DNA from: Chrysophaeum taylorii
Taxonomy: Eukaryota > Sar > Pelagophyceae > Pelagomonadales > Pelagomonadaceae
Length of the DNA stretch: 58,812 nt
Direction: 5' to 3'
NCBI GenBank assembly: GCA_029834535.1
Contig: JAQMWT010000217.1
Span: 1 to 58,812 of the forward strand
Positions 37,366 through 47,916 of the stretch are shown one piece after another; position 1 is the first letter of the stretch; every line of letters starts with the position of its first letter. The notes beneath the pieces are model-generated. The model searched no databases. It saw nothing but the letters and a program-made list of their open reading frames with translations, and was not told where the DNA came from. The position numbers and the translations under genes are program-made.

Positions 37366-37950
37366 CACCACTCGAACGCTTACCACTGTCGCTTTTGTTC
37401 GCTTTTCGTGTCGACAACCACAAAATCGCGTCCGCGAGTTGCGGGCGTTTGGTTGCGACACCTAGACCGATCGATGACAACGTCCGGTTAGGGCTGCGGA
37501 ATATGAAGAAGACGAGGGGATTGGAACTCGGTGTACAGTAGACTGGATTGATCGGTGCGCCACACTGTGTCATCATCATCATCTCCAAGATCGTCGGTCC
37601 GAGCTTGGCTGGCCAGCTCAAGGTGGTTCTCTAATGGGCGGGCCACTTTCCTTGAGCCGCCGCCGTGATCTCGATGATTTTCAGGACAGGGTGTCTGTCC
37701 GTGGGGCAGAGGCGCTCGTTCAGCCGTAACGAGTGTCTCCGCGCGGAGGACGCGAAAGCAGCGGGCTGGTCAACTCGAGATAATAATTAAATGGGCGCGC
37801 GCTCCAAAGCGGGACCATCCATTCCATCCCTACGGTTGTTGCTTGTTGAGAGGAAGCATCACTCAGGCGATGTTGTTGTGGTTAGAAAACTCAACCCAAA
37901 TCCCCCCAAAAAAAAATAAGGGCCGCTCGACTCGGGAATAATGTAACTTA
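37366..37950. other. intergenic, no gene seen
   Basis: No supported frame. It contains an A-run at about 37908-37916. It lies between two minus-strand genes (NUP50 downstream stop side, FRA10AC1 start side), so it probably holds the FRA10AC1 promoter and the NUP50 3' region. Confidence 0.35.
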
Positions 37951-38853
37951 CTACTGGTCGATGACGGTCGCAGGCTTGAGGACTTCGGGCTTGAGGAGAG
38001 GTTTGGTGCGGAGGAGAAGGTTCTGGGCGCCGTTGTCGGTGACGGCGGTGAACTTAAGGGAGGCCTTGGCCTTGTTCTGAAAGAACTTCATGTGGTCGGC
38101 GATGGCGAAGTTGAGGACGACCTTGCCGACGTCGTTGCGGACCACAACGCGGCGGGCCTTGGTTTCCTTGTGCTCCATGACGCGGAGGAGGCCCTTGCCG
38201 AGGTCGCGCCACGTCGGACCAGCGTCGTCGTCGCGGTCTAGGCGGCGAATCGCCGCGCGGGCTTCGGCGACCTGAATCTCGTCGCCGTCGTCGGCGCGGA
38301 TGACCTCGCTCGGTTTCTCGCGGGGCATGGCGTCGTCGTCCCCCGCGGCCGCCGGCTGCTCCTGTTGAGGCTGGGGAAATAGCAGCGGCGGCGCCTTTTT
38401 CGGGGCAGGCCTGTCGGCCTGGGCTTGCTTGATGAGGGGCTCGACGTAGCGCAGGTAGTCGCGGACGCCCTCGGTCCAGGGCACCGAGAGCGCTTTCGAC
38501 TGCTGTTTCCGGATCCAGTCGGCGAAGGCCCGGTTACACCTCTTAAGTTTCTCCGACGCCGAGTCGGGTTTGCGATCGCCGAATATCGACCGCCCGCCCT
38601 CGGCCGGCTTGAGCTGGATCGACGCAAACGGATTCGGCGGCGGCGCGCCCCCGAACAACGGCTTGTCCGGTTTCGCGTCGCCAAATCTACTACTGCCGAA
38701 CTTGTCGCTCACGGAGACGATCTTGCGCGATCTCATGACGTCGGCCGACGCGCGCAGGAACGTCCCGGCCTCCGAGCTTTCCTTCTCCGCATCGTAATCC
38801 TCGCGACGAATCTGCGAGTTCTCGCTCCGCCGCTTGCTCGACGACGCGAACAT
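37951..38853 (-). CDS. NUP50: nucleoporin NUP50 with C-terminal Ran-binding domain
   Basis: The 300-residue protein begins with a basic KRRSENSQIRREDYDAEK followed by GTFLRASADVMRSRKIVSV, the N-terminal NUP50 domain that binds importin-alpha and speeds cargo release. The middle has FG-like spots (KFGSSRFGD, PLFGGAPPPNPF, SIFGD) as in nuclear-pore proteins. The C-terminal 90 residues (WRDLGKGLLRVMEHKETKAR, RVVVRNDVGKVVLNFAIA, DNGAQNLLLR) form a RanBP1-type domain that binds RanGTP. Length is shorter than human NUP50 (468). The frame reaches further upstream without an ATG; the start at 38853 places KRR near the N-terminus as in homologues. It diverges from the twin-CX9C gene with 43 bp between starts. 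Confidence 0.92.
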   Translation of the reverse strand: MFASSSKRRSENSQIRREDYDAEKESSEAGTFLRASADVMRSRKIVSVSDKFGSSRFGDAKPDKPLFGGAPPPNPFASIQLKPAEGGRSIFGDRKPDSASEKLKRCNRAFADWIRKQQSKALSVPWTEGVRDYLRYVEPLIKQAQADRPAPKKAPPLLFPQPQQEQPAAAGDDDAMPREKPSEVIRADDGDEIQVAEARAAIRRLDRDDDAGPTWRDLGKGLLRVMEHKETKARRVVVRNDVGKVVLNFAIADHMKFFQNKAKASLKFTAVTDNGAQNLLLRTKPLLKPEVLKPATVIDQ

Positions 38854-38896
38854 CGTCGAGCCGTTGAAGGCTCGACGACCGTTGGGAGCCGTTGAG
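38854..38896. promoter_or_regulatory. 43-bp divergent promoter
   Basis: Start codons of NUP50 (minus) and the twin-CX9C gene (plus) are 43 bp apart, so both leaders and the core promoters must overlap or reach into the neighbouring coding sequence. No TATA box. Confidence 0.35.
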
Positions 38897-39124
38897 ATGA
38901 CCAACCCGATCGCCGCCGCGTGTCGCGACCTCTACGCGCGCTACACCAAATGTTTCAACGCCCAAACCTGGGAGTGGGGCCGCGCATCGGGCGACATACC
39001 CGACGATTGCGAGGGTGCCTTCGACGACCTCCGCGACTGCATCAACGCCGCCGTTTCTCGACGACGACGAGACAGCAACACCCCCCCAGAGGACACGGCG
39101 AGAGCGAGACCTGGCAATGAATGA
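38897..39124 (+). CDS. twin CX9C protein, MDM35/TRIAP1-like
   Basis: The 75-residue protein has a perfect twin CX9C pattern: Cys9-X9-Cys19 and Cys38-X9-Cys48, within AACRDLYARYTKCFNAQTW and DDCEGAFDDLRDCINAA. The Y..CF before the linker and the C....DLxxC pattern match the TRIAP1/Mdm35 family, which is imported into the mitochondrial intermembrane space by Mia40 and carries PRELI/Ups lipid-transfer proteins. The C-terminal 25 residues are a basic then polar tail. Other small CX9C proteins (COX assembly factors) cannot be excluded. The ATG at 38897 is chosen because the frame upstream overlaps NUP50 coding. Confidence 0.82.
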   Translation: MTNPIAAACRDLYARYTKCFNAQTWEWGRASGDIPDDCEGAFDDLRDCINAAVSRRRRDSNTPPEDTARARPGNE

Positions 39125-39536
39125 ATGAATGAATGAAGACGCACATGTCGCGCGCGATGATGATGATGAAGAAAAAGATCGCGCCTTGGATGGCTTGTGT
39201 TGTTATATATTCCCTGGTGGCCTGGTCTGCGACACGATTTTGACGCGAAGATATAGGAAGCGCCGCTTCAAGCGATATATTATATTGTTATGCGAGCCGG
39301 TGTTGTTTGTCGTGCGTGCTACTGCGATCGTGACGACGTCTCGACGACGATGATGTACCTAGGAAGTAAAGTCGCCATCGGGTTGTTGTTGCGAAGGATA
39401 CCTACCCCCTATAGGAGGATATGAACACAGATGGGTTGCAGCCAGGTGAACGGAAAGGTTCGTTTCCATTTTGGGGCCCGTTGGGCAGCCAGCAGCCAAC
39501 CTCGGCAATTCGGGCTGTTTGCGTAATTGGCCGACG

Positions 39537-40517
39537 ATGGATGAGCTGCTGCTCAAGTCGCAGAGAGCGGCCCGCAGCGAACTGCTCGCGACACAGGCGG
39601 CGGCGCGGGAGGCGTTCGAGGCGCAGTGCGCGTCTGAGCTGGAGCACAAGCGGCCGCGGTCTGCCGCATTGTTCTTCTCGGCCGCTGCCGAATTTAGCGG
39701 CGTGGTGTTGTTCTTCGACATCGAGGAGCTGTGTTTGAGCGCCCCGACAAGCCGCCGCTTCGCGCGGCACGCAGTGGCGGCGCCGACCTGGCCGACGCTC
39801 GTGCTCCACCGGTTTCCGTGGCTTAGGGAACTTCTGGGGTCGGAAAGGATACGATCGACCTCGATCCTCGAGTACCGGAATTTGTGCCGGCGCCAGGTGC
39901 GGGCGAAGCACGCCGACCTTTCGCACCTCGACGCTGGACCGCTCCGCGAGTCGGTTTTGACGTGGCGACCCTGCCGCGATCATTCAGACGGCGACGCGTT
40001 TCTCGAAGACGTCGTAGTCTCGGTCAACCTCGACGTTGGCGGGGCGACGGTCTTCGAGGCCTCGGCGCCGCCGCGATTCAACGACAACGAGCAGCTTGTT
40101 GTGGGTCCCTTCTGGACGCACCGGACCTGTCCGCCCGCCATCGAAGGCCCCGAGAATCACCTCCGCCTGACGATTTACGTTTCCCGCCGCTCCTTGCTCT
40201 CGACCGTCAAGATATACGCCGCGCAAGCGACCACCAAATCCGATGATGAGGAGGGCGACGGCGCTCGTGTCTTTTTTCGACACACAAAGGCCCCTTCCGT
40301 CAGTCCCGTCGTCCAGGACCTCCTCAGGCTCGCCCCCACCCTCTGCGTCTCCGACGGCCAGATCAGATTCGGAGCCTACCGGTACCCCCCCTTCTGTTTC
40401 GCCTGCGAGCGCCAGGCCGCACGCGACCCCGACGAATATCGACCCCGTTTCGCCGAGGTCTTCACGCTCGACCCACCAGCCCTCGTCACCTACCTTCGAT
40501 TCGAGCTTCCGTGGTAA
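39537..40517 (+). CDS. F-box-like protein, function unknown
   Basis: The 326-residue protein has an N-terminal helix (LLLKSQRAARSELLATQAAA) and beta-type strands (ALFFSAAAEFSGVVLFFDIE). The segment ELCLSAPTSRRFARHAV and the following WPTLVLHRFPWL resemble the second half of an F-box (L..L..VCK.W......W..L). The C-terminal half is beta-rich (DVVVSVNLDVGGATVFEASA, HLRLTIYVSRRSLLSTVKIY) and ends in RFELPW. This combination is common in algal F-box-like proteins, but the F-box is weak. The frame extends upstream only from TTG; the ATG at 39537 is used. Confidence 0.6.
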   Translation: MDELLLKSQRAARSELLATQAAAREAFEAQCASELEHKRPRSAALFFSAAAEFSGVVLFFDIEELCLSAPTSRRFARHAVAAPTWPTLVLHRFPWLRELLGSERIRSTSILEYRNLCRRQVRAKHADLSHLDAGPLRESVLTWRPCRDHSDGDAFLEDVVVSVNLDVGGATVFEASAPPRFNDNEQLVVGPFWTHRTCPPAIEGPENHLRLTIYVSRRSLLSTVKIYAAQATTKSDDEEGDGARVFFRHTKAPSVSPVVQDLLRLAPTLCVSDGQIRFGAYRYPPFCFACERQAARDPDEYRPRFAEVFTLDPPALVTYLRFELPW

Positions 40518-41007
40518 TCAAATCCCTTTTGTTTGTTCATACCCCAGAGTGTGGGTTTGGAGTTTTTCTACTTTTTGGGGCAGACCCCAGTCATGCTTGT
40601 TCACGAGATGCGGTCGCCTCCCACGACCCTCCTTGCCCGCGCAAGTCAACTCACTCACTCACTCACTCACTTACTAGGAGGATAGGGTGCTGCTCGGTAT
40701 CCAGGCGAGCCCTCGCTCCCGAATACATCCAGGCGAGCCCTCTATGCATTCTCGGTGGGCCGATCGGTGGGTCGGTCGTTGCACCCAAACCAAGGTGAGG
40801 GTTTTCTGAAGGATTCTTGGTGTCAAGGTCCGAAATTCACTTCAAAGCTTCTGAAGCTTATTCGCTGGCGCCAACGGAATCGTCAGTTTAAGTTTCCTGT
40901 CGGAATCTTTTTTTTAGTCTCCTCGTTCAAGGAAAAACTTGCGTTGACTTGAAAAAAACTCACTCCACGAGACGGCTAGGGGTGTATCCAGAATTCTTGG
41001 GTCTTCA
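40518..41007. other. intergenic with TCAC repeat
   Basis: No supported gene. A TCAC tetranucleotide repeat lies at about 40648-40674. It separates the F-box-like gene end from the convergent ITPase gene end. Confidence 0.4.
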
Positions 41008-41607
41008 CTACTGGCGGCTCATTTCCGCTCGGAACGTGTCTTCGTTGGCCAGGAGCCAATCGCGGAGTTGGGTGAGTGCCCTGCCACGGTGGGATATCGC
41101 GTTCTTGTCGCATACGGCCATCTCGGCGTACGTGAGACCGCCCGACTCGGTCGGTTCGAAGACTGGGTCCCAACCGAACTGGTTGTCCCCTCGCGGAGGC
41201 ACGATGGAGCCGTGGGTCCGGCCATCAAACAACCGTACGGGTTTTCCGGGTCCCGCGCACAGGGCGAAGAGGCATTGCGCGTAGGCCGTCTTGTCGTCAT
41301 AGGCCGCGAGCATTTTGTTCAAGCCATCGTGGCCTAACTTGGCGAGAAACCATTTTATGTAGGGCCCCGGGAGGCCTCGCAGCGCGTTGAAGCACAAGAG
41401 CGTATCCTCGCATATGACGGCGCCGTTCGCCGCTTGGGCGGCGAGCCGGCATTTTTCTCGCGCGATATCCTCGGGTTCGCCCTGAAGCTCCGGGAGATCT
41501 AGCTTTCGGCTAGCGATTGAGAGCGGGGACCCCCTGAGGATCGCGACGACCTCCTCCAACTTCTTGGCGTTGCCCGTCACAAACGTGATGCGCGGTGGTG
41601 CGGCCAT
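41008..41607 (-). CDS. ITPA: inosine triphosphate pyrophosphatase (HAM1/ITPA)
   Basis: The 199-residue protein is a full-length ITPase. Family landmarks: [14 protein letters not shown] at the start, [20 protein letters not shown] and IKWFL (nucleotide-binding motif [22 protein letters not shown]), [28 protein letters not shown] and [11 protein letters not shown] (conserved ISHR). It hydrolyses ITP, dITP and XTP to monophosphates, cleaning the nucleotide pool. Length matches human ITPA (194). The frame is open upstream through a TTTC repeat (poly Lys/Arg/Glu), which is not part of the protein; the ATG at 41607 is the start. Confidence 0.97.
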   Translation of the reverse strand: MAAPPRITFVTGNAKKLEEVVAILRGSPLSIASRKLDLPELQGEPEDIAREKCRLAAQAANGAVICEDTLLCFNALRGLPGPYIKWFLAKLGHDGLNKMLAAYDDKTAYAQCLFALCAGPGKPVRLFDGRTHGSIVPPRGDNQFGWDPVFEPTESGGLTYAEMAVCDKNAISHRGRALTQLRDWLLANEDTFRAEMSRQ

Positions 41608-41617
41608 CTGGGGTTTT

Positions 41618-41646
41618 CTTTCTTTTTTTCTTTCTTTCTTTCTTTC
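41618..41646 (+). repeat. TTTC tetranucleotide repeat
   Basis: Interrupted TTTC units just upstream of the ITPase start, in its probable 5' leader. Confidence 0.85.
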
Positions 41647-41800
41647 CAAAAAAGATCAATCCTAACCCCAAAAAGAAGAAGAAGTCAAACAGGATTCGCG
41701 GAACACAGTCCGAACGTTCTCGCGTCATCGGGTGTAAAAAATTGATCGATTTGAATTTGACAGTTGTGATACTTCGAAAAAACCCACATGTCCTGTCATA

Positions 41801-41837
41801 TCCTGTTCTGTTCTGTCCTGTCCTGTCCTGTCCTGTC
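41801..41837 (+). repeat. CCTGT pentanucleotide repeat
   Basis: About seven TCCTG units with slight variation near the first copies. It lies between the ITPase start and the MYB gene end. Confidence 0.85.
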
Positions 41838-41980
41838 GTCGTGGGCCGAAGGGCGAGAAGGCGGAAAAAGGCGGCGGCTGCTTGGGGGGGGGGAGGGCGT
41901 CTGCTCCTGTGGGGGATATGTTCCTTGCTGATGTGTGCAATCTGAGTCTTGCTGTGGTGAGGGCAGCGAGGTCGGTCGCT

Positions 41981-42718
41981 CTAGAAGACGACCTCGCAGG
42001 GCCCATGGTGTCGGATGCGCTGGCGGCGGTCGAAACCGGCGCAGGCGGCGGCGGCGGCGGAAGATGTGGCGGCGTCGTCGATCGAGTCGAAGGTTCGGCG
42101 GCGGCGGGAGTTCCCCCCCGCTTCCTCATCCTCTTCTCGCGGGTGGTGGTGGTGGTGGACGTCGTCGTCGGTCTCGTCGCGGTCGACGCGGACGGTCGCG
42201 TCGTCGTCGGCCGCGGGCATCGCCCGGTCCTTGTCGAGGATGTCGGCCGCGGCCGTGAGAAGCGCGAGGCCGCGCTGTTGTTCGTCTTCCCCGCGACGGG
42301 GGGGGAGGGCGTAGGGCGCGTGACAAAAAGGGACCGGCGGTCGCAGGTCGTCCTCGTCCTTGCGGAGCTTCTTGAAGTACTTCTGAGCGTGAGAGCGCAC
42401 CTGAATCACGGTTCTCGTTCCCACGTGTTGCGCGATCCGGATCCACTTCCGCCTTCCAAACTTTTCTAGGCCCTCAACGAATCGCTTGTGCTCCGCCATC
42501 GACCACCGACCGCTTTCGAGCTTGGCCGGCGCGTCCTCCTCGTCCAGCGATCCGTGGTCGGCCTCGGGCGTCACGGCGCCGCTTAGGGGCGGATTCGTCC
42601 GTCCCGCCGCAGTATCAAGCCCGCGAGACGCCGACGTCCCCGACGTCCCCTCCGATACCTTCGGCGTACCCTCCGCGCCCGCCGCTCTCACTTCTCCCTC
42701 TACCCACTCGCCCATCAT
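41981..42718 (-). CDS. SHAQKYF-class single-MYB transcription factor
   Basis: The 245-residue protein holds one MYB repeat (about residues 70-118): GRWSMAEHKRFVEGLEKFGR, KWIRIAQHVGTRTVIQVRSH, AQKYFKKL. The VRSHAQKYF signature defines the plant/algal REVEILLE/CCA1-like class, which binds evening-element-type DNA and often works in the circadian clock or in stress responses. The flanks are low-complexity and acidic; a His run (VHHHHHPREEDEE) occurs near residue 190. The ATG at 42718 (second Met at 42715) is the start. Nuclear function is inferred from the domain. Confidence 0.92.
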   Translation of the reverse strand: MMGEWVEGEVRAAGAEGTPKVSEGTSGTSASRGLDTAAGRTNPPLSGAVTPEADHGSLDEEDAPAKLESGRWSMAEHKRFVEGLEKFGRRKWIRIAQHVGTRTVIQVRSHAQKYFKKLRKDEDDLRPPVPFCHAPYALPPRRGEDEQQRGLALLTAAADILDKDRAMPAADDDATVRVDRDETDDDVHHHHHPREEDEEAGGNSRRRRTFDSIDDAATSSAAAAACAGFDRRQRIRHHGPCEVVF

Positions 42719-45570
42719 GCCTTCTGATCCTTGGTGTCGAAGAAGAGGATCTTTGAGATCCTACGCTGAGCAGGGTTCTGCCTCGAGACAATAGTGCAAG
42801 ATCAATAGAATGGCCTCTCTAAGTATGGAAAAAAAAGATGTATTCTTCAGTAGTGTGGGTATAGACGACCCGAATTTGAGGAAGAACCTCCCACCAAGTA
42901 TTCGCTTCGCTTCGCTTCGCGAGAGATTCTTCCGGGGGTTAGGGAAAGTCTTCTACTCTCTGCGAACTACCAAACGGCACTTTATTCCAAGCAGAAACCG
43001 TTATCCACGCACCCACCCGATAAGCAAACAATCCCGCATTTCTCGTCGTCTTCTCGCTCACCGGTTAATACCCACGAGGAACCGACCTACCGCGATTCAC
43101 GGGATTGATTGACCACACGCTCGGGATTGACGGGATTGATCACGCCTACGCGGCAAAGACAAAGTGCGCCGATGACTCACGCACCTCGAGAATGTGCTTT
43201 GTCTTTCTCCCACACGCGCCGCCATTGCCACAAGTACAACGGGAACCAGCTTGCGTGACAGTTCGTGCTCGGCACGAACACACAGAGGAAGAGAAACATG
43301 TGAAGCAGAGGGGGCGCCGGACGGCCCCTGGGAAAAGCGAGGGGCCAAGCGCGCACAGCCAGGGCGCGATCGACACACTCGGGTCGGGGAGACTCGACAA
43401 CCAAGCGTCCCGCGCGAGTTAACGAAAGGCGAAGAGCAACTGGCGGTAGCGGGTCATGAAAGTTACGTGGGGCTTGGTGAAAAACCTTATTCGTAACCTA
43501 TACCCACTTCCGCTTTCAAGGCATCCCTCAAATCACCACACAGCCACCACCAAGCAGTCGACCTCTACTAAAAACCTGCCACTTCATCACAATTGGTGAT
43601 TTATTAACCGGCCGGCTTTTCCCGGTTATGATGCTGCCCTTTTCCGGTTATAATAACTCCGGTTATAAACTATATCGCTTTGCAGCTGTGGAAGGCTGCC
43701 GCGGTACACACTCACGCGCCGACGTCAAGCGCTCGACTGACCCCGTCCGCGGCTCGCGGGCGGTAAGGACGTTATCGGCGCGCGCGGTCTCTTCGAGCGT
43801 TGCCTCCGTCGTCGGCTGAAAGCTCTCCATCGCGTTAATTTTGCAGGACGACTGCTTCTCGCGGCTGTCGACCCACGGGTTGGCGATGCGAGCGGGTCAC
43901 GAGACTATCAGCCATTTGTTAGCCGTCGCGCTGGTACACTCCTTGCGGGGAAGAGCCATTCTCTGTGGACTTGAAACGCGCCGCATCGGGGATATTTTTT
44001 CGGTGGTCCTCCTCTCGCGTTCGAGGTGATCCACGCGTGGCTCTTGCATATGCGATGGTCGACAGACCTTGCCGGAGGGGCGATGTCTCTGCGCAAATCG
44101 ATGAATCGCCAATGGGTATCGTACTCGGGTGATTCCCGGCGCGCTCGAAGGGGCCGGCTCTGGATTTCACCGTCGAAATAAAGGAAGCAACGAACCACGA
44201 CCTGGTTCGCGTTCGACGCGCGAACTCGGTCCGCGTTCGCTGTGGTTCGCATCCCAACAGCGCGCGAACACGAACTCGCCGCGAACGCGAACCGACTAAT
44301 CGAACGCGAACCGGCAGCGAACGCGAACCAGTAGCAAACTCGAACTCGAAGCGAACGCGAACCCTGGGTTCGTTCCTTCCTTTAGGTGACCATTCTCCAC
44401 GAGCGCAGCGAGGCCCGGGAGGGCGCGAGTCCCGGGACCACCATCGTCATGGACGACGAGGACATCGAGATCCTCGGCCCAGCGCGAACGCCCTCGCAGG
44501 TTTTCCTTATCCCGGACGTGTGCTCGAGCCAATTCCCCGAACGGGTCGCCGCCAAGCTCGCGCAGCTCGATTTTGTCATCGCCTCTCCGTGTCGGTTCGG
44601 CGACTCCGTCGACCGCGACGCGGCCCCTTAGCGCTTTCAGATGTCGTCGCGTGACGCGCACTCTCAGTCCGCCTCGTCGAACGGCGTCTCGCCGAGGAGG
44701 TCGTGGGTGCGAATGGACTACGACGTCTCGAGCTCCGTCTCGAGCTCCGTCTAGAGCTCTCGAGCTCGCGGCGGAAACCACGGACGGCGCGCCACAGCCA
44801 AATGTCGCGTCGTTTCAAAATGGGTCGATCTAGCACACGTCGCACAGCTTGATATCCTCCGAAAGACAACTCGTAGTCGTCCAGGCGCGTCGACGACTAG
44901 AGACAAACCACCGCACACTGAGAAATCCCACCGTGGAAATCGGATAAACAAGAACACCGCACGCCGACGAATTTCGGTGCACGTGTTGTATATCTTCAAC
45001 ACGTGGGCGATTATATTTCTTCGTTGAATGCGTGAAGATGTGCGTCTCAACATGCCCACACAAATTCGGATTCTCGTTAATAGTTCGAGTAACGGCAAAG
45101 GCCCACCATTGAGCGTGTCGAAACACAATACCTCTTGAAGGTTGGAACTCGACGAACATGCTGGCAAGCTCCGCTTCGCCGCAGTCGGCCATGGGGCTTT
45201 GCGGGTGATGTCCTGCAATGACTTTGGTGTCGCAGCACTTGGCCGCTTACTTGTGTTGTGCAGACGTCAGGCCCTACACTGATAGCTTCGGCCAGAACGC
45301 CCAGCTATGTCAACCTTTGGCTAGACAAATAAAACGTCGCCGCGCGGCTATGTGCGCTGCGCGTCTGCTGTCAAGAGGTATACCTCTTGAACGATGGCGG
45401 GGGCTCGCTCTGGTGGTTGCCGACTACTAAGGCGTCTTGAAGCATAGAAAAATGCGACGGAGATATTGGGGGGCACGCTACACATCGTTTTCTTCTCCCG
45501 ATCCAAGATTATCTTCAGCCTCGATGACCGTCGCCATATATAGCAGCGCAAGCACGAACCTCCGACAACG
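42719..45570. other. gene-poor stretch with simple repeats and possible relics
   Basis: No gene is supported. Frames such as 43194-43496 or 44830-45192 lack recognised motifs. Repeats seen: CTTCG units (about 42902-42921); GGGATTGA copies (about 43101-43141); four CCGGTTA copies (43061, then 43630-43670); an array of GCGAACGCGAACC (44281-44363) with an inverted copy near 44204; and GAGCTC-rich repeats at 44728-44766. The region may be the remains of old insertions. Confidence 0.4.
44204..44363 (+). repeat. GCGAACGCGAACC dispersed array with inverted copy
   Basis: Four direct copies of the 12-13-mer GCGAACGCGAACC start at 44281, 44301, 44317 and 44351, with related GAACTCG spacers; a reverse-complement copy GGTTCGCGTTCG is at 44204-44215. 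Confidence 0.8.
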
Positions 45571-45603
45571 GACGGACGGACGGACGGACGGACGGACGGA
45601 TAG
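45568..45603 (+). repeat. CGGA tetranucleotide microsatellite
   Basis: About eight GGAC/CGGA units followed by a short GATA run. It lies 170 bp beyond the stop of the Rieske gene. Confidence 0.92.
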
Positions 45604-45769
45604 ATAGAAACACGGCCAGTATACGCGTAAAGACGCGAGGCTGCTCGTGACACACACGACCCCATGAGAAGGACGAGGCAAGGTGAAGATAGAAAAGAAG
45701 AAAGATGCCCAGCAGCAAGGAATACCCAAAGAGAGGCTGATTTGTAAAGAGAGGAGCGAATTGGGGTGA

Positions 45770-46381
45770 TCAGCCGACGAGGATTTTGTCGTCGTCTGTG
45801 AACTTGTATGGAGGGACTTCGAGGTTGAGGGGGGCCGGACCCTTGCGAATGCGACCCGAGACGTCGTAGTGAGAGCCGTGACACGGACAGAACCAGCCGC
45901 CGTAGTCTCCGGCGTTGGCGATGGGCACACAGCCGAGGTGCGTGCAGATGCCCATGACGCAGAGCCACTCGGGGCGGTCGACGCGCTCGGCGTCGGTCTG
46001 GGGGTCGCGGAGGACGTCTAAGCCAACCGCCTCGGCCTGAGCGATCTCTTCGGCCGACCGGCGACGAATAAAAACCGGTTTGCCGCGCCACTTAACGGTC
46101 AGCGTCTGGCCTTCTTCGACCGCCGAGACGTCGAACTCGGCCGAGGCGAGTGCGAGGACGTCCCGCGAGGCCGACATGGTCGCGATGAACTTTATGGCCC
46201 CGACACGGACAGCCGATGCGTAGATAAACTTGTTCGCGCCGAAAACGAGGTAAGTGAACCCGCGCTGCTCGGCCGATCCAGAACTCGTCTTTGGGATGCG
46301 CTCCTTCTTGAAATTGTAGTCGATCGAACCCATCGTCTCGGTCGCAACAAACCGCCGCGCCCCACGACACAGCCGCAACAT
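45770..46381 (-). CDS. UQCRFS1: mitochondrial Rieske iron-sulfur protein of complex III
   Basis: The 203-residue protein has a basic, Arg-rich presequence ([18 protein letters not shown]), a conserved [10 protein letters not shown] region, a membrane helix (about 41-68) and a C-terminal Rieske domain. The two cluster boxes are intact: CTHLGC (146-151) and CPCHGSHYD (165-173). The 2Fe-2S ligands are Cys146, His148, Cys165 and His168, with the disulfide Cys151-Cys167, followed by [15 protein letters not shown]. It passes electrons from ubiquinol to cytochrome c1. The closeness to alpha-proteobacterial forms and the mitochondrial presequence argue for complex III and not the plastid b6f complex. 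The ATG at 46381 is used; five in-frame codons upstream begin with TTG. Two TGACGTCA palindromes lie directly upstream. Confidence 0.96.
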   Translation of the reverse strand: MLRLCRGARRFVATETMGSIDYNFKKERIPKTSSGSAEQRGFTYLVFGANKFIYASAVRVGAIKFIATMSASRDVLALASAEFDVSAVEEGQTLTVKWRGKPVFIRRRSAEEIAQAEAVGLDVLRDPQTDAERVDRPEWLCVMGICTHLGCVPIANAGDYGGWFCPCHGSHYDVSGRIRKGPAPLNLEVPPYKFTDDDKILVG

Positions 46382-46387
46382 CTCCGC

Positions 46388-46422
46388 TGACGTCAAACAC
46401 TCCTAACCCTTGTGTGACGTCA
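46388..46422 (-). promoter_or_regulatory. two TGACGTCA (bZIP/CRE-like) sites upstream of the Rieske gene
   Basis: Perfect palindromes TGACGTCA at 46388-46395 and 46415-46422, 7 and 34 bp upstream of the ATG; a third lies at 46581-46588. An 8-mer is expected about once per window this size, so three in 200 bp are unlikely by chance. Confidence 0.5.
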
Positions 46423-47916
46423 CTTTCCTTTCCTCGATCTCGTTGCTTTTTTTCAACAAATTTGACGCCGCACAAGAAGAACGAACGAAGCTCTCGTCAT
46501 GAACTAACCGTCTCTTCCAAGGGGAGGAGCCCGAGCAGGTTGCGAGCACAATGGCTGTCATGACCTGCTTGGCTTTGACTTGACGTCATCGGAGATTCCG
46601 TCGGGTTGCGGAAGACGCGCGAACGACACGCTCGGGGAAACGGTCGCGTCAGATTCGATCACACCATGCCTGGCGGTCGTTGATATATGCGCGTTGGATT
46701 ATCCCCTCCGGCCGAGAAGAGCACATTCAGTAGTGTCGCAAAAATGCCAGCTGCGCAGCGAACTGTCTGCTGCTTGATTCCCTATATCGGAATATATCGA
46801 GGCGTTGTGGCGGCAAGAGGAGGCATTTCAAAACAACCCAGCCCGATGGATGCGAGGTACGGGCGTCGCACCGAGTGCGCAGACGCGGTCGGGGTACACT
46901 AAGTTCCGCGCGATCTTAAAAGACCGCTGCCGACGACGTGACCCCCGGGTCGTCGTCGTCGGCACCGAAGACGAGTGTATCGCTAGAGACGACGTTTCCC
47001 GCTGGAAAGTGGATGGATTATTGGCCTCGGCCACCCGTAGACTTTTTTCCGTAATGATGTTGCAATCTATTTTTGCATGCTTGATTTCGAGGACGCGACG
47101 CCCGTTACCCCAACCCACATTGTGGATTATCTACGACCAGACCCAGGTGCTACGTCGCAAGGCGCCGAACGTTGCAACTCACATAATAGAGTTGGGGTGA
47201 AGTTAAGTGCGCTCCTTGATGGCAAAGACACACCGCGGCCCGAAGCCGAAACTATTTTGGCGATGGACGCGCGTTCCGCCGCAAAGACGACCAGTCTCTA
47301 TCGGCCTCCTCCGCGCTTTACTCCTGCTTTCAGTGTGCGGATCTAAGAGAAGAAGTCGAAGCATGAATAGTCGCCAAGGCGACCTCCGAGGAGGCTACAT
47401 TTCGTGCCGACATCTTGATGGTCGGCGGTTTCGAGAGCGTCGTGCACGGTGTTAAGCGATATGGTGCTACTTTCCGCGCGTAGTAAGCGCCAAGGCGCGC
47501 GAAAGAGAAGAATCTTCTACGACCAAGGGCACAAGCCAACGTTTTAGGCCAGCTTTTCCGTGTCCTGAGGAGAGTTGTCGGAATATCGCGTGAGCCTACC
47601 CGAAGCGCCTTTGGGTCGATTCTTGAGGTTTCGTCGTCACATGTCGAGGTTACGTTCGCAGTGGGACGGGGTATGGCCGCGGGGCGCAGACGGAAGGTTA
47701 TCGACGAGTTGGTTGTCAGTCACATCGCGGTCTCCTCGTCGCATGGCGACAAGCTTGATGATCACTCTCCGCCGACCCACCTTTCGGCGCCCCTCGTCTA
47801 CAGGCCCGTGATTCCGGACTGGCTCCTGTCGGTCCGGCCTGGCTCCCATGCTCGGGAGAGGTCTGAAGTTAGTTAGTTAGTTAGTTATGTCGAGGTTATC
47901 TAGACACGTCTGATTT
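46423..47916. other. gene-poor stretch before the retroelement
   Basis: No supported gene. Short frames on both strands lack motifs. A TTAG tetranucleotide repeat lies at 47869-47886. Base composition stays GC-rich until about 47.9 kb and then drops. Confidence 0.4.

Noticed and set aside
45570..45603. Arg/Pro/Ser repeat protein in the CGGA repeat region
   Set aside because: The repeated amino acids come only from the tetranucleotide microsatellite.
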